A DNA stretch of 64,000 bases. Source: Batkoa obscura. Lineage: Eukaryota; Entomophthoromycota; Entomophthoromycetes; Entomophthorales; Batkoaceae. The translations under genes were made by a program, and so were the position numbers. The notes under the pieces were generated by a model, which saw nothing but the letters and a program-made list of their open reading frames with translations, ran no database searches and was not told the DNA's origin. This document shows positions 12,064-27,623 of the stretch, piece by piece (the stretch's first letter is position 1; the number at the start of each line of letters is the position of its first letter). The stretch is taken from the NCBI GenBank assembly GCA_030770535.1, contig JASVEC010000016.1:1-64000 (forward strand). The letters run 5' to 3'.

Positions 12064-12628
12064 GGTTTTTTTATTTCCAATAAAAATTACATGAATTTAA
12101 CGTAGATTAAATCCGGATATTCCACAATATAGACACTAAAGATTGTATTAAACTAATGCGGAAAAACATCAAATAATTACATAAAACTAAGAATATTTAA
12201 TAAAACTATTATAAATAATCACTGCTATTAAGATATATTTGAGCCTATACTATTTTTATTAAAAATATATGTTATTTTAATATATTGATTAATATATTGT
12301 GTACAATAAACATAAAAGTGTATATAGATATAAAGAATAGATATATATATTGTATTAAGTAATTAACTAATAATAGAAGCCAATTCTGCTATCGTTATTG
12401 TAACTCAGTTTTATACACAATTTTAATAAATTATATACAGTTATTAAGTTTTCCAAATATTCTATTTTTGCGCAGCTTTGAAAAAAATTGTTTTATTAGT
12501 TAGTGGATATAAAATCAAATTTATAAAATTTAACCATTTAAACTTGACTTTAAACGTTTTAACTCTGTATATTATGGCACATGTCAAATTATTTTCAACA
12601 CTCCGCAAAATATATAACATACGAAGTT

Positions 12629-12699
12629 ATCTTTTGATTTTATTACTTTCTTATTTTTTTAAGCGCTATTGAGCAAAAAAGATAGTAAAATCCTTAAAA
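12629..12699 (+). mobile_element. MITE copy 9, truncated, forward
   Basis: Forward copy lacking both termini: core TTAAGCGCTATTGAGC, ending after AAATCCTTAAA. It is followed immediately by copy 10 in opposite orientation. Confidence 0.7.
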
Positions 12700-12706
12700 A
12701 AGATAT

Positions 12707-12805
12707 GGGGATGTATTTTTGTGTTTAAGGATTTTACTAATAATTTTTCTGCTCAAATGGTGCTTAAAAGGTGGAAAAAGTAAGGAAACCAAAAAAAATA
12801 TCCCC
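12707..12805 (-). mobile_element. MITE copy 10, reverse, ATAT duplication
   Basis: Complete reverse copy from GGGGATGTATTTTTG to ATATCCCC, flanked by ATAT at 12703-12706 and 12806-12809. Confidence 0.9.
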
Positions 12806-12857
12806 ATATCCTCCCTGTATGAATATTATTATTATAACCCACCTACTAGTAAAACTA

Positions 12858-13005
12858 ATTGCAGTTATGTACCTTTATTCTTTTAATTTGCTGCCAACTC
12901 CTTCTATAATGAGTTCATAAGCTATATATAATCCCTTAATCTGTAAATTCATCATAAAAGGAACTGGTAGTAAATTAAAAAAGAACAAAGGCATCTAACT
13001 GCACC
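12858..13005. repeat. 150-bp foldback, unrelated to the MITE family
   Basis: The arm 12858-12903 (ATTGCAGTTATGTACC to CCAACTCCTT) is complementary, with small gaps, to 12958-13005 (AAGGAACTGG to TGCACCC). The loop is about 55 bp. It lies about 190 bp before the start of the 13195 gene and could form a long hairpin in its leader or promoter. No second copy was seen in the window. Confidence 0.7.
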
Positions 13006-13194
13006 CAGTCCTAAATGAAAGTGTTCTAATATTTTGCTCACTTTTTAGGTAACTAACTTTTAAACATAGTAAGTCTCTGCAAAAAACGTAATTATATTAA
13101 ATGATTTTTGCAAAAAAAGGTGCACAAAATCGATTTATAAAAAAGTTATAGTGATGTATATTATTGTTAGTTTGTAACAGTTTCAAAATCCATA

Positions 13195-16100
13195 ATGTTT
13201 AATAGCTACGGGCATGATATATTATTAACTGAACATTCAGAAGTATCATTTCGAAAATATGATGAATTGATTGATAAGCTTCTAGAAGATGAAGAACGAC
13301 ATATTGATAAAAAAGTTGAACTTATAAAGTTGTTTTCATATATTATTAAAAGAAATTGTCTTGTCATTTCTAAAGAGCCGCAACTCTGGCTTAATGTAAT
13401 CCCTCTTTCTCTTTATCAATGAGTAATTAAAAACCTTTAAATAGTTCGTTGTTGATTTTTTGTTAAAAAACCATCAGCTTATTGAAGGTATTTTACTTCA
13501 AAATTCAAAATTCAAAATTAAAACTATCCTCTAGAAATTATAAAGGACCAAAAGTTAAATGGATTCCTTTTTTCGGCACTTTTGTCTGCGTTTGGACAAA
13601 CTTTCATAATAGGCGAAAGTGATGAAGGAGAAATAGAGTAATTAAGTTTTTGAGTTAAAAATATTATAACTAAACTTCTAGCTATTATAATTTGGTTCCT
13701 TTTGAAAAGAAAGATGCCATCTTGCCTAAGTTTATCAAAGTATGTTTTTTTATCTATATCAATATTTATTAAATTATTTTTAAGGAGATTTCTATCACAT
13801 TTAAAAATAATAAAGAGATCGAAGTGTTTTCCTTAAACGTAATAAAAACATTGATAAGTGAATCTCCAAAAAGTTCACTGCCTTGTTTGCTAATACAATT
13901 TATGCAAGTTCAACACGAAAAGATGATAAAGTCGATTAATTTGTATAACACTGTTGAATTTCCTCTTGACTTTGATTTTGAAACCGGTGTATTGTATTTG
14001 CTTGATAAAGAAGACAAAAATAAGCTAGATGCTCAGTTGGAATATATATTAAAAGCGTTAATTGGTACATATATAAATGTATGCAGTAATTCTAAAGAAG
14101 ATAATTATATGCTTAAAGAAGGTAAAATATTATTTGTTATTTTATCTATAAAAAGTTTGATTGATTTTTAGATTGGAAACGCTATATACTTCAAACAATA
14201 ATTAATATCGTTCTAAGGTATAATATTCCAGTTGAAAGTAAAAAACTTTTTATAAGATTTAATATGAAGTTTACTTATTTATACTAGTGGTATTGTTATA
14301 TATTCAGAGTATGGACCTTGAGCAATTAGTAGAAGCAATATCAAAAGATTTTGAATCACAATATTCATTATTTACAAATGAGTAATATTATTAAATTTCT
14401 CTATTATTAGTTAACATTATTAGTTCCAAAACTGAGCCATTAGTTAGTAACTTTGAAATCATTTTAAAACGTATATTATTGATTGATTCTTCAATTGCAA
14501 GAGTTGAAGTATTGGTTGTTTTATATATATCTTTAGATAAAATCTTACAAAATCAAGAACATAATGGAATAACACCAATTGTACAATTATCAAAATCAGT
14601 TATATTTCACATAGTAAACAATTTATATTTAAAACAAATTTAATATTTATTTAATAGATAAAAGAATTGTTTTCATCTCCTTCACGTGTGATAACAATTG
14701 ATATGAGTCTAGAAAGTTATTTGAGCATAGAAGGATGGGAGCCAGATAGAACAAATATTTATAATAATGAACAAGAAACAATTAAAAGATGGATATCCAC
14801 ATTACTTTATTATATAGTAGAAACATTAAATATAAATAAGTCATCAATGAGTAAATTTAGGTTAGATACGTTAATTGATTTATTGAGCGAATTACTTGTG
14901 AACAACGTTTTTAAAGAGGATTATATTGAGTATCTTTCTTATATTTTAAATAACTTACAATCAAAGCTACCTATCGAGTTTCTATTGAATTCGGATAAAG
15001 AAAAATTACTCAAAATACCCTCAATATATTTTTCATATACTATTTTTAACAAAATATTACATATGTGTAATTATGATGACTCTATGTAAGCTACATATTT
15101 ATGATATAAATACATATTTATTATTATTTTAATAGAGTAGAAGATGTATTAAACAAGAATGAAACTGGTATAATAGGGCTGAAACAGCTAAGTAATATTT
15201 TTATACTTAAAGCAACTGGGATAATTTCATATGATAAATTGCCTGAGATCAATCTAAACATTGACTATTCTGTTAACAATGATTCGATTACTATGTCGTT
15301 AATTATAATGTATCATTTTATTAGATACATTGAAATTAACATTAATACTACAACTGTTGTTCCATACTTAACACTCTATAATATGACTGGTATATCTCTC
15401 CAGCTATTAACTATTGGAATGAAAGTGCGATACCAGCTTAAACAAACTAGTGTATTATATAAAACTCTTATAAAATATATTAAAAAAGTGTTATTACATA
15501 TTCATTATGATTTCAAATGGCATCAATCATTAAGTTTAGTTTATGAATGGGGTATAAAAACCAAGCTTCCTACTTATGGGATTAAGAGGACAGACACAAA
15601 AAGTGGAGTGGAGCAAAGTGATAATAATAAGCGACGTCATTCTTTTTATGAGGAAGCAAAACTTCATGGGTCTATTTCCTTTCAAAACCATATTAATTAT
15701 GCACCTTTTACAAAACAGCTAAGTGAATCAATTGTTAATTTAGATTCACTATATATCATTAACATTGTTAAAGCATATATGTAATTATTTTAACTTTTAT
15801 TTTGCTTAATATTAATTTTGTTTAATAGCTCAAAAGATGAAAATATAGTTAACATAGTCAAATCGAATATTATGGATTACCTTGATATTATAAATACATT
15901 TATTTCTTCAACTGATAATGGTAATTGCTATAATCTTAATACCATTTTCTACTTTTATATTGATTCTTCTCATTATAGAGTTAGAAAGAAAAAGGTTATT
16001 TTTCCTTATGTGTAAAGATTTTGATCATTTCAGTAGTTCAATCAAAGACGCATTTTACTTGAAAAAAGATGACTATAAAAAAAAAATCGAAGCAGATGCC

Positions 16101-16669
16101 AAAAACGATATGTAATTTTAATAATTTTATATTATAAATAATTAATAATAATTTAGGGATATTTTTGTTTTTGATATCTTTAAAGATAACCCCATATTAA
16201 TTGAGTTTATTCAGATTCTAAGTTATGGTAAATAGCACTAACAATATGCGTTATCATTTTTTAATATTTTGTTTCAGATTTTACTTTATTCCATCAGTCT
16301 TCTGGTTTTTGGAAAAGACTACTACTTTTAATGATGCAATTCTGGAACATTAAAAGAGAGGGTCCTTCTTCTTCATTTCCATCTGAATTGTATTTAACTT
16401 GTTCCCTTATTAAATGCTTGAATATTGTTAAAGCGCTGCCAAGTCCATTCAATTACGTTGTTGAATTGTTACCACTTATAAATTACAATGAAGTTGGTGC
16501 TATTTTATATAAAAGTATTTGGCCAATGTTCCTTGTTTTTGAATTTAAAGAGACTAGGCCTGAGTTTTTACCTAATCAAGAGGAAGTTATGAAGCCTATT
16601 TTGGATGCGTTAAGAGCCCACCCCTTAAAAGTCAAAAAAATTATCAATTTGTTTCAAAAGAGTTTATAA
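13195..16669 (+). CDS. Unrecognised large helical protein, multi-exon
   Basis: I do not recognise this gene. Its exons can be followed from the ATG at 13195 to the stop at 16667-16669 through about a dozen short introns. Exon 1 ends at 13395 using GTAATC; reading on to 13420 would hit a stop. The product is probably 800-900 residues, lysine- and leucine/isoleucine-rich, predicted mostly alpha-helical, without signal peptide or convincing membrane segment. Visible pieces include YYNLVPFEKKDAILPKFIK near the N-terminus, a central segment beginning MFSSPSRVITIDMSLE (exon at 14667), and a C-terminal SGFWKRLLLLMMQFW followed by a proline-containing tail. The pattern suggests a HEAT/ARM-like scaffold; the YAP-binding/ALF4/glomulin group is one guess I cannot support. 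It is convergent with the next gene, 200 bp away. Confidence 0.75.
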
Positions 16670-16868
16670 TAAATATTAAGTAAATTTATTTTTTTATTAA
16701 ATTATGAAAAATTATTATCAAAATCAATTAAAACGCTATTAATAAAAGTTTAGAGTAAATACCACTAGTTTATCATACAGTACTAGTAATAAATTGAATT
16801 GTAACATGTGCTACTACATAATTGAAGTGTAATTATATTAATTAAAATTAAAACTGAAGCATTCTAAC

Positions 16869-18152
16869 TTAAGGTGACACTGGCTTAGAGGAAGTTGCAT
16901 TATCTTCCTTTACATCATGAATTATCGTCAAGTTCTTTTTAGAATCAAGCTCATGTAATCCAATCCCTTGCAAAGCTAGTTCTTCTTCAAGTCTTATACT
17001 TGATATATTATTAGATTCATTCAAGTGTTCATCTAATTCTGGCGTTTCCTCTTCCCCTGTTTCGTTTTGACTCCAACTAGGTTTACGCATCATTTCTCTG
17101 AATGTTTCACTAAGCATAATGGCGTCATTAGCAGTGAGATTGGTCTGATTTAATGAAATTGGTGACACGGAATCTGTTGTTAAGGCACTCGACCTAGAGC
17201 CGGTCATCCCAAATCCTGCAGAAGAGGTACTACCAAGCCTTCTAGCACCAACCCCTCCATTCTTGCCCCCATTAATAATATAACTTTTTTCTGTATTTTC
17301 TGGAATCATTTTGGCTTTTTTACTTTTTCTTCTCCAAATAACAATCAATGGTATTAGCAACAATATTAAACCAGCTAATGCTAATAAGACAATCCCATAA
17401 ATTGGAAGTGCAAGTTCATTTGATGGTTGTTTTTCATCAATATTTCCTTGATCATTTGTTGGGGTAGCAAAAAAAGTACCATTATTTACTTCAGTACTAC
17501 TAGGTGTAGATGTGCTTTTTGTTTTTGAAGTCATTGTTGTCTCCGTGGAAGTTGATGAAGGTATGGGTGGATTAGGATCAATTATATTAAAATTAGGGCC
17601 TTTTGAAGAAACATCATTAGAACTCGAGCTACTAGATTTGATAACAAACCATGCTGACTTTCGAATTGGACCCTTAGTATTTTTTCCATCAAGATTGCTA
17701 TCAAATTGATAAAATTGGGCTTTTGTAATTTTTACTGAAAAAGTTCCATCTTTATTTTGAAGATCCTTTCGGGTAAATATGGGATCTCTGGAATTATCTG
17801 AAATATAAAGGGAGATATCTATAAGGCCATTTGTTTGAATCGACGGGTAATCTTTATTCCACTTAAGTAAATGAATGTCATTAACTGCCCATGAGTCATT
17901 CTCCTGAGGAGAACAGTAAAGATCAAACCCTCCACAGGAACGAGAAGCTTCTAATAAATATATTAGTACTCATATTACATCATACAATATCAACTGCTAT
18001 ATACCTTTATCAACTGGCGTCAAATTTAAGTCTTGTGTATCATTACTCACGCCCAAAATATTACCTTGAAAGAGACTTAAAGCTATCAATGTAGCTGATA
18101 TTATCCGTAAATTAATTGAGTATAATAAATTCGAACCTTTAAATTTAAGCAT
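16869..18152 (-). CDS. Secretory type I membrane protein, Ser/Thr-rich stalk
   Basis: Two exons (18005-18152 and 16869-17950) give about 409 residues. A signal peptide is visible at about residues 10-30 (LRIISATLIALSLF). A lumenal or extracellular domain of about 150 residues with a SCGGFDLYC cysteine pair follows, then a Ser/Thr/Pro-rich stalk. One transmembrane helix (LPIYGIVLLALAGLILLLIP) ends in WRRKSKK, and the cytoplasmic tail of about 150 residues is Ser/Gly-rich then acidic. The layout fits a cell-surface or secretory-pathway receptor or sensor. The lumenal domain faintly recalls fungal proteins such as Psg1 or Knh-type beta-sandwich domains, but I cannot assign it. The start was chosen because it supplies the signal peptide in frame across the intron. 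Confidence 0.8.
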
Positions 18153-18453
18153 TATTAGCAATGTATTGAACTATTGAAATTAGATGGGAATCAAAATAAC
18201 TCTAAAATGTGTAGCTAATTTTTGTATTGATTATATAAGAGATTGAGTTGATTGTTACTGCTATTGATGTTTTATAAAGCTTGTTGAATAAAATGTACCC
18301 TAAGTATAGGGATTGTTTTGTACTGGGAACTTTTGATAATTAACTTATAAACAGCCTAGTTTCTAAAATAAAGATTAATAAGCGAATACAAAGAATTAAT
18401 GCAACATACTATTGAAATATTGTGATAATAAAATGATTATTGATTAGACTAAT

Positions 18454-19005
18454 ATGGATGGCTTCGGTTAGAAATACTGTTTAACAACTAATTAATATTA
18501 ATCAACAGAAGGAAACCATTCTAATGTGATTTATGATAAAAATGGAAATACTCTTAATGTAAGTTTTATGATGCATTTGATTTGCTGTAAGGAAAAAATA
18601 AACATATTTGATTGGTTTTTGCTCTTAATTGATCCAATTAATATCGATTCATATATCCCCAAGGTTTATCAGCATGATTGACTTTTAAATCCAATTTAGG
18701 AACAAGGCAACCAATAAATTTTGAATAACCTAGGAGTTCTAAGTACTAAATCAGCCAATAAAGGTGAGTCAAAACTAAAATCCTGAATATCTTAGCATAA
18801 TTAACAATTAAAAGGTGCTACAATTGGAGTTTTACTTCTACAGTTCCGTTGCGATTCAACTTGCAGTGGTTTTTAGACTCATTTATTTGCCTGCTTGGTT
18901 TTTCAAAGCTTCGAATTTAGATTTGACATGATTCTTAAAAATTTTATTCTCAAATGAGCTATTAATTAGGTCATAATAGAGTTGCAGAAGTTGTAAGTGA
19001 GAAAT
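18454..19005 (+). pseudogene. Possible decayed small gene, roadblock/LAMTOR5-like
   Basis: Short exon-like blocks separated by plausible GT-AG introns read MDGF, then GNHSNVIYDKNGNTLN, then EQGNQ, an in-frame TAA, ILNNLGVLSTKSANKG, and after another intron GATIGVLLLQFRCDST. The order (VIYDKNGNTL, a small loop, then LGVLSTKSA) resembles the Roadblock/LC7 fold of LAMTOR5 proteins of the Ragulator complex. The TAA lies inside an otherwise continuous frame, and the expected C-terminal strand pair cannot be read beyond 18870. It is most simply a host pseudogene. An unrecognised splice that avoids the stop is the alternative. Confidence 0.25.
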
Positions 19006-19794
19006 GAATCTATAAAAATAAAATTATGTTCTATTTCTTATATTAGAAATTATAAGTTAATCTATTTTTGATAATTATGAATCATACAAAAAACCATACT
19101 CTACACGTAAATTAATAATAGAAACAATTACAATTAATATAAATATATGATTATTAAATATATATTACAATAGTATTAATGATATTAATAGGAAATAAAA
19201 ACAATGTATGTAATAAGAGCAATATTTAATTCTATATTGTTTTGTTAAACAGTAATACAATAATAAATGACAGAACTAAAAATAGATTTTACTATTGAAT
19301 AACATAATTTATTAAGCTATAAAGTTATTTTTAGTAACTAGTCACTAAAGCAATATTTATTATTGTTATGCTATATATTTATTTACAACTAAACAATATA
19401 AATCTTGTATTATTTAATATCAAACTTGATGTTATAACGAATTAAATATTATAGTATGTAAATATAGCACTAATGTATTTTATATGTAACCATTGAAGCT
19501 AATGAATAATTTAAGATTGTAAATGTTTATTATTTCATACTTTTTCTAGTCTAAATTTTGCTCTGCACATTGCATTGACATAGCATTTATAAGTTGGGCT
19601 TTACATATAAAAAATCCTTAAACTTATTATCCTTAAACTAGATTTTTATGCTTTAAAATGTTTAATAAAATTGAGGGATAACGACTCAAGTGCTTTAGAA
19701 ATGATAGCTAGTCAAAATATTAAAAATAATTTTTTCTCAATTTATTAAAATGATAATTCATTATACAGAATCTTGCTATCATTTTATAACATAT

Positions 19795-19884
19795 GGGACT
19801 GTTTAGTTTCATTATTTTTCCATTTTTTAAGCACTATTTGAGTGGAAAGATTGTAATAAAATTCTTAAACAAAAAAACATCTCC
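19795..19884 (+). mobile_element. MITE copy 11, forward, ATAT duplication
   Basis: Forward copy of about 90 bp between GGGACTG and CATCTCC, flanked by ATAT on both sides (19791-19794, 19885-19888). Confidence 0.85.
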
Positions 19885-20111
19885 ATATATCAGAATTTAT
19901 AAAATCTACTTAATCGTTCCTTATTGTATTTAAATATATATTTTCTAAGAAAACTATTACACTTAAAATTTTATTTCATTTAAATCTATCAATATCAAAT
20001 GTTTTACTAAACAATAGCTCAAATTATTATAAGCTTACTTTCTAAACAATGTAATTTTTTTAACTTTTTCTTTCAAATCATTCTAAAAATCATAATTAAA
20101 CAAAAAAATAT

Positions 20112-20210
20112 GAGGATGTATTTTTATGTTTAAGAATTTTGCTAACAATTTTTCCGCTCAAATAGGGCTTAAAAAATGGAAAAAGCAATGAAACTAAAAA
20201 AATCATCCCC
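20112..20210 (-). mobile_element. MITE copy 12, reverse, ATAT duplication
   Basis: Complete reverse copy from GAGGATGTATTTTTATG to ATCATCCCC, flanked by ATAT at 20108-20111 and 20211-20214. Confidence 0.88.
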
Positions 20211-20215
20211 ATATA

Positions 20216-20303
20216 CTCCCAAATTTCAAGAATTTTACTAACAACCTTTCCACTCAAATAGTGCTTAAAGAATGAAAAAGTAATGAAATAAAAAAAACAC
20301 TCC
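20216..20303 (-). mobile_element. MITE copy 13, reverse, left end lost
   Basis: A second reverse copy directly after copy 12, lacking its first dozen bases and ending AACACTCC. The pair is arranged head to tail like copies 6 and 7, and sits 130 bp beyond the end of Pkc1. Confidence 0.75.
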
Positions 20304-20431
20304 ATTTTTTTATGAATATTGAGCTATTCTTTATATCATAATAAATTAAAAAACAAAAGCTTCAAATTACATATTTTATTAAAATAAACCATTTTTTCGA
20401 ATATTATTATTTAATAAAATGTTTTATAGAT

Positions 20432-23887
<3,456 letters not shown>

Positions 23888-24433
23888 TGTATTAAAGCTT
23901 CTAATAGTATAAAAATGATGTGATTTATAATTATAAGATTTATTACGTTTTGATCTTTTTATTATACACTTTAAGCCAATAAAAACTAAAGTTTAGGATT
24001 AGTGGATATTAAGAGCATGTTAATAAGGAACACATAAATTTGAGGGGTTTTTTATTGCTTTTTATCTTGTAATTTGTTGCAAAATTTGACTAATATAGAA
24101 ACAAGCGAATACTATGAGTTCATCAAGTAGTTATATTTTTCCGTTTCAATCTAATTGGATTCTTTGTCAAAATAAAGACAACAATCACAATAATTTAGAT
24201 ATTATTTATTACTAATAAAGTATTTAAAAATAACTTTTATAATATTGAGTTGAGGTTATACTTTGAGTTAAGTATTTCACATATGATACAAAATTATTTA
24301 TAATAAAAATATAAATCAAACATCCTATCATTTATTATTCTTATTTAATTCAAAAAGTATATTTTAGTACCTATTATTAAAGCTCTAGACTCATATATAT
24401 GATGTTTATTAATTTCGTTAGACTTAAATATTT
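23888..24433. other. Intergenic: PKC1 upstream and SKI8 downstream
   Basis: This 546 bp AT-rich gap holds the Pkc1 promoter and the end of the Ski8-like gene. I see no MITE, RNA gene or open frame in it. Confidence 0.6.
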
Positions 24434-25792
24434 TTATTTAAGTTGGAATATAGGCTGGTCTAATAAATTTAAACTACCAGATTCTAAAGCTATTACGATT
24501 TTGTAGTCTTGTTCAGATACAGCTTTACGAATAACGCCCCAAACTTGATCTTTTAAACTTGTGTCCTAATAATGTTATATTAACTTTGTTTACTGCCAAA
24601 GGATTGTATTACTTACCTCATCCAAGTTTGATCTAATAGATCCAATACATGTTATATTATCTAAACACCAAAACTTAACAGTTGTATCAGAAGACCTTAA
24701 AATTAAATATATCGTAAAAATCATCAATATTTCTATTTACCCCGAAATAAGTAAGTTTCCTGCAACATCATCTTTTTGTATCAATAAAGAATTAATCCAT
24801 GATTCATGCCCTGTTAATACTCCCAATATATTTTGATGGTGTCTAAAGCAAGGATTAATTTAAATTAATTTAACATGTTATCAAACATACGGATTATAAA
24901 CTGTTATCTTTCCTTCATCTGTGCCTACCGCTAAGCATTGACCATCCTCAGAAAACGATACTGCTCTAATTGAAGATTGGCTAACTTATGTATTAAATTA
25001 GTAATGATTTAGTACAAAAACAATATTTACCATTAAATTTTCTATATAAAGATTGAGTCTGTATACTCATCAAGTATAAGTTCCCTTGATTACTCCCACA
25101 ACCAATATAATTTCCACAAGGAGACTAATAGGATAAACAATTTATTATATACAATATTCAAAAAGCTAAATTACATAGGTTATTGATAATAAAAAATCAT
25201 CAGTAGGTGCTTTTAAATCGAATAACGGTTTTCCATCTTGGATAGAATAAATACTTATTTTTCCTTTTTGGCCACAAATAGCTACTTGTGTTGAATCAGG
25301 AGAAATTTTACATTTATACGTCGTTACTTTAATAAATATTAATTTTTTGAAAATAAATATCCAAAAAACATTACACTCTTTAAACTCAATCTTATGGACA
25401 ATTGATTCAACCTGCATATCATAAATGACCAGTTTATTATCCAAACCAATCGAACAAACATCTAAAAATAATTATTAAAAGCTAAAATGTTGCTTTAAAC
25501 TTACATTTATCATTATTAGTAATATCCACTGAAGTTACCCCCCAGAAATGTTCTGAGTGTAAAGTTCTTTCTACTTTAAGGTCTTCTTCTATTTTCCTTA
25601 TTTATCTTAAAGATGGTTATTATATGAAAAATCTTAATTACCATAATTTTACAGTTTTATCTATTGAACCAGTTATTATGTTATTTGAAGTTGAAGCAAG
25701 GGACCAAATTGCCCCAAGGTGACTATTATTATCTATCTCATATTAAAAGGTTAATTCGAGTAGACAATTTAATTTTTACCTTCTTTTTCCAT
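24434..25792 (-). CDS. SKI8: WD40 protein, Ski8/WDR61-like
   Basis: Predicted seven-bladed WD40 propeller of the Ski8/WDR61 type, the scaffold of the Ski complex that feeds RNA to the cytoplasmic exosome (the animal protein also joins the Paf1 complex). Visible blades: HLGAIWSLA with ITGSIDKTVKLW; HFWGVTSVDI; GLDNKLVIYDMQ; KCKISPDSTQVAICGQKGKI; SPCGNYIGCGSNQGNLYLM; IRAVSFSEDGQCLAVGTDEG; HESWINSLL; SSDTTVKFW; and a final DQVWGV, in the same place as in WDR61. The gene is split into many short exons. The start codon is on a 13-nt first exon (25780-25792), and the stop is at 24434-24436. Ortholog status rests on blade motifs only; another WD40 family is possible. Confidence 0.75.
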
Positions 25793-26129
25793 ACTACAAT
25801 TTTTTTGAATATATCAAGTTATTGTTTCAAAGTTTTTTTACTATGAAAAAGAATAAACCAAAATTAAAGTTGATTTATTTATTTCAACAAATTACGAAAT
25901 ATTATTCACTAGTAACAAATAAAAATAATATTTAATAAAATTTAGTTTTAGAATATGCTACTTCTCGATAAAATTATAATAAACGTATCCTTTTTTTTCT
26001 ATTAGTCTTAACTATGATCACAAACAACTTGCATTTCTAAATTATGATATTTTATTTTAGATCATGAATATCAAATATGAATAATGTGGATAATATATAT
26101 GTAATTAATTATTGAGTAATACTCAACAG
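25793..26129. other. Intergenic, SKI8 promoter and RAB7 downstream region
   Basis: 337 bp of AT-rich DNA with no gene, MITE or RNA feature visible. Confidence 0.6.
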
Positions 26130-26912
26130 CTATAAAAAACAGCAAGTATTTCTTTTAGAGTTATCGTCTGATCCTTGGGCTTCTTTTAGTTTGATTTGAG
26201 CTGGAGTTAATTGCACCATTGTTTGGGAATACATAGAAGAGGCTTTATCCTCTCTATCATTTTTATACTTTGCGCTTTCTAAAAACTGGATTTTAGAATG
26301 CTCTTCGTATAATTTGTTATTAAGAGGATTAGGTATTAAATCGATTATTGCTTGGAATGCAGTTTCAACATTTGTTCCAAGTTTGGCAGAAGTTTCTACC
26401 CAAGGATATTTCATTGCTTCTGTTGAATATTTATCAAGCCACGCATTTATTTGACGTTTAGAAATAACTCTATCATCAAGATCAACCTTATTTCCAATAA
26501 CCGCAAATGGAAAATTGTCTGGATCATGACAACCGCAATATTTTAAAAACTCCAACCTCCATTTTGTTAAGTTTTCAAAAGTTAAATAATTGTTTACATC
26601 ATACACCATGATACAAGCATCTGCTCCTCTATAAAATGCTACACCTAAAGATTGAAACCTTTCTTGGCCAGCAGTATCCCATATTTGTAATATCACTTTG
26701 CGACCATCTTTTTGGAGTTCTTTGGTCACAAAGTCAGCTCCAATAGTAGTTTTATAGTTATTTGTAAATCTCCGGTGAAGAAATTGATTCCTTAAACTAG
26801 TCTTTTAAGATTAGTTAGTTGTAATAAAATCATCAAGTTATGCTTTTACTTTACCAACCCCTCCGTCTCCTATTAATACTATTTTATAAATATCCTTGGA
26901 ATCTTTTAACAT
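26130..26912 (-). CDS. YPT7: Rab7/Ypt7 small GTPase
   Basis: Late-endosome/vacuole Rab GTPase that recruits HOPS for vacuole fusion. Two exons (26850-26912, 26130-26801) give about 244 residues, longer than the usual 205-210 because of a C-terminal extension. G1 is GDGGVGK followed by TS across the intron (most Rab7 proteins have GDSGVGKTS). Switch II is WDTAGQERFQSLGVAFYRGAD, diagnostic of Rab7. G4 is NKVD and G5 ETSAK. The C-terminus is NTCCFL, so two cysteines stand four and three residues from the end rather than the usual CXC; prenylation is still likely. The long hypervariable tail (about residues 180-240) is Lys/Gln-rich. Other Rabs are less likely given the switch II identity and the NFPFAVIGNKVDLD segment shared with Ypt7. 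Confidence 0.9.
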
Positions 26913-27623
26913 GAAAATGAATAATTTATTTTTTATGCCTTAATTTAACAAATTTTAACAGCCACTGTTTAAACAGTTTAAATTGACTAAATGTAAAATA
27001 TTATATTAAAGATAATTGTAATAAAAATTTAATTATATGATTATATAGAAATAGAATCCTTGGATTATATAAAATAATCTAGATAGTTAATATCGAAAAT
27101 ACTAATTGTGAAATAATCTCTTTATCTTTCCCTCATAGTACTAACTATTATAAAAATGTTCTATTTTTATCTTTTTATATTCTAATGTATATAAAGACTT
27201 TATTATCGTAGTGGTTTTTTATATGAAGTAATAAAAACTCCCAACATAATATTGGTACGAAGTGCTATTTTTACTTAAAATTACCAATAAATTTTATTAT
27301 ACTTCTATCATTTTTGAAATATGGAAAATATATTTTAGCACTGGCTAATATTTTTATGAATCAAATTAATTAATCTAAAAACAATGAATATTATAAGATT
27401 TTTATATATATAAAGTTATAAGATGTTAAAATAGCAAATTGAAGGTAATCAAATTTATAGCAAACACAAATTAGATAGAGGAGAGTATATAAGCTTTAGT
27501 ATACATAGATGTATTTTTTTATTAGAATTTTAAACAATTTTGTATAAGTTTAATTTAGTTATCATAGTGACTTCAAACACCTTATAAAATAATATTGACA
27601 ATGGTTTATTCAGTTTGAAATTT

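Larger units (their letters stand above)
11859..13194. other. Divergent intergenic region with MITEs and a hairpin
   Basis: This 1.3 kb region separates the divergent G3P dehydrogenase and the 13195 gene and must hold both promoters. It contains two MITE copies, a 150-bp foldback (12858-13005) and short elements near 12023-12063. The open frame 12478-12672 is MITE-derived. No further gene was seen. Confidence 0.6.
18153..20431. other. Intergenic region with a decayed small gene and MITEs
   Basis: This 2.3 kb stretch has a possible broken small gene at 18454-19005 and three MITE copies at 19795-20303, listed separately. Between 19000 and 19790 there is only AT-rich sequence with no feature I can support. 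Confidence 0.5.

Noticed and set aside
12478-12672. 64-codon open frame
   Set aside because: It overlaps truncated MITE copy 9; the hydrophobic translation reflects T-richness.
17512-17709. Open frame opposite the type I membrane protein gene
   Set aside because: Antisense shadow of the Ser/Thr-rich stalk coding region.
20096-20305. 69-codon open frame with an internal repeat
   Set aside because: The internal repeat is simply two tandem MITE copies (12 and 13) read on the minus strand.
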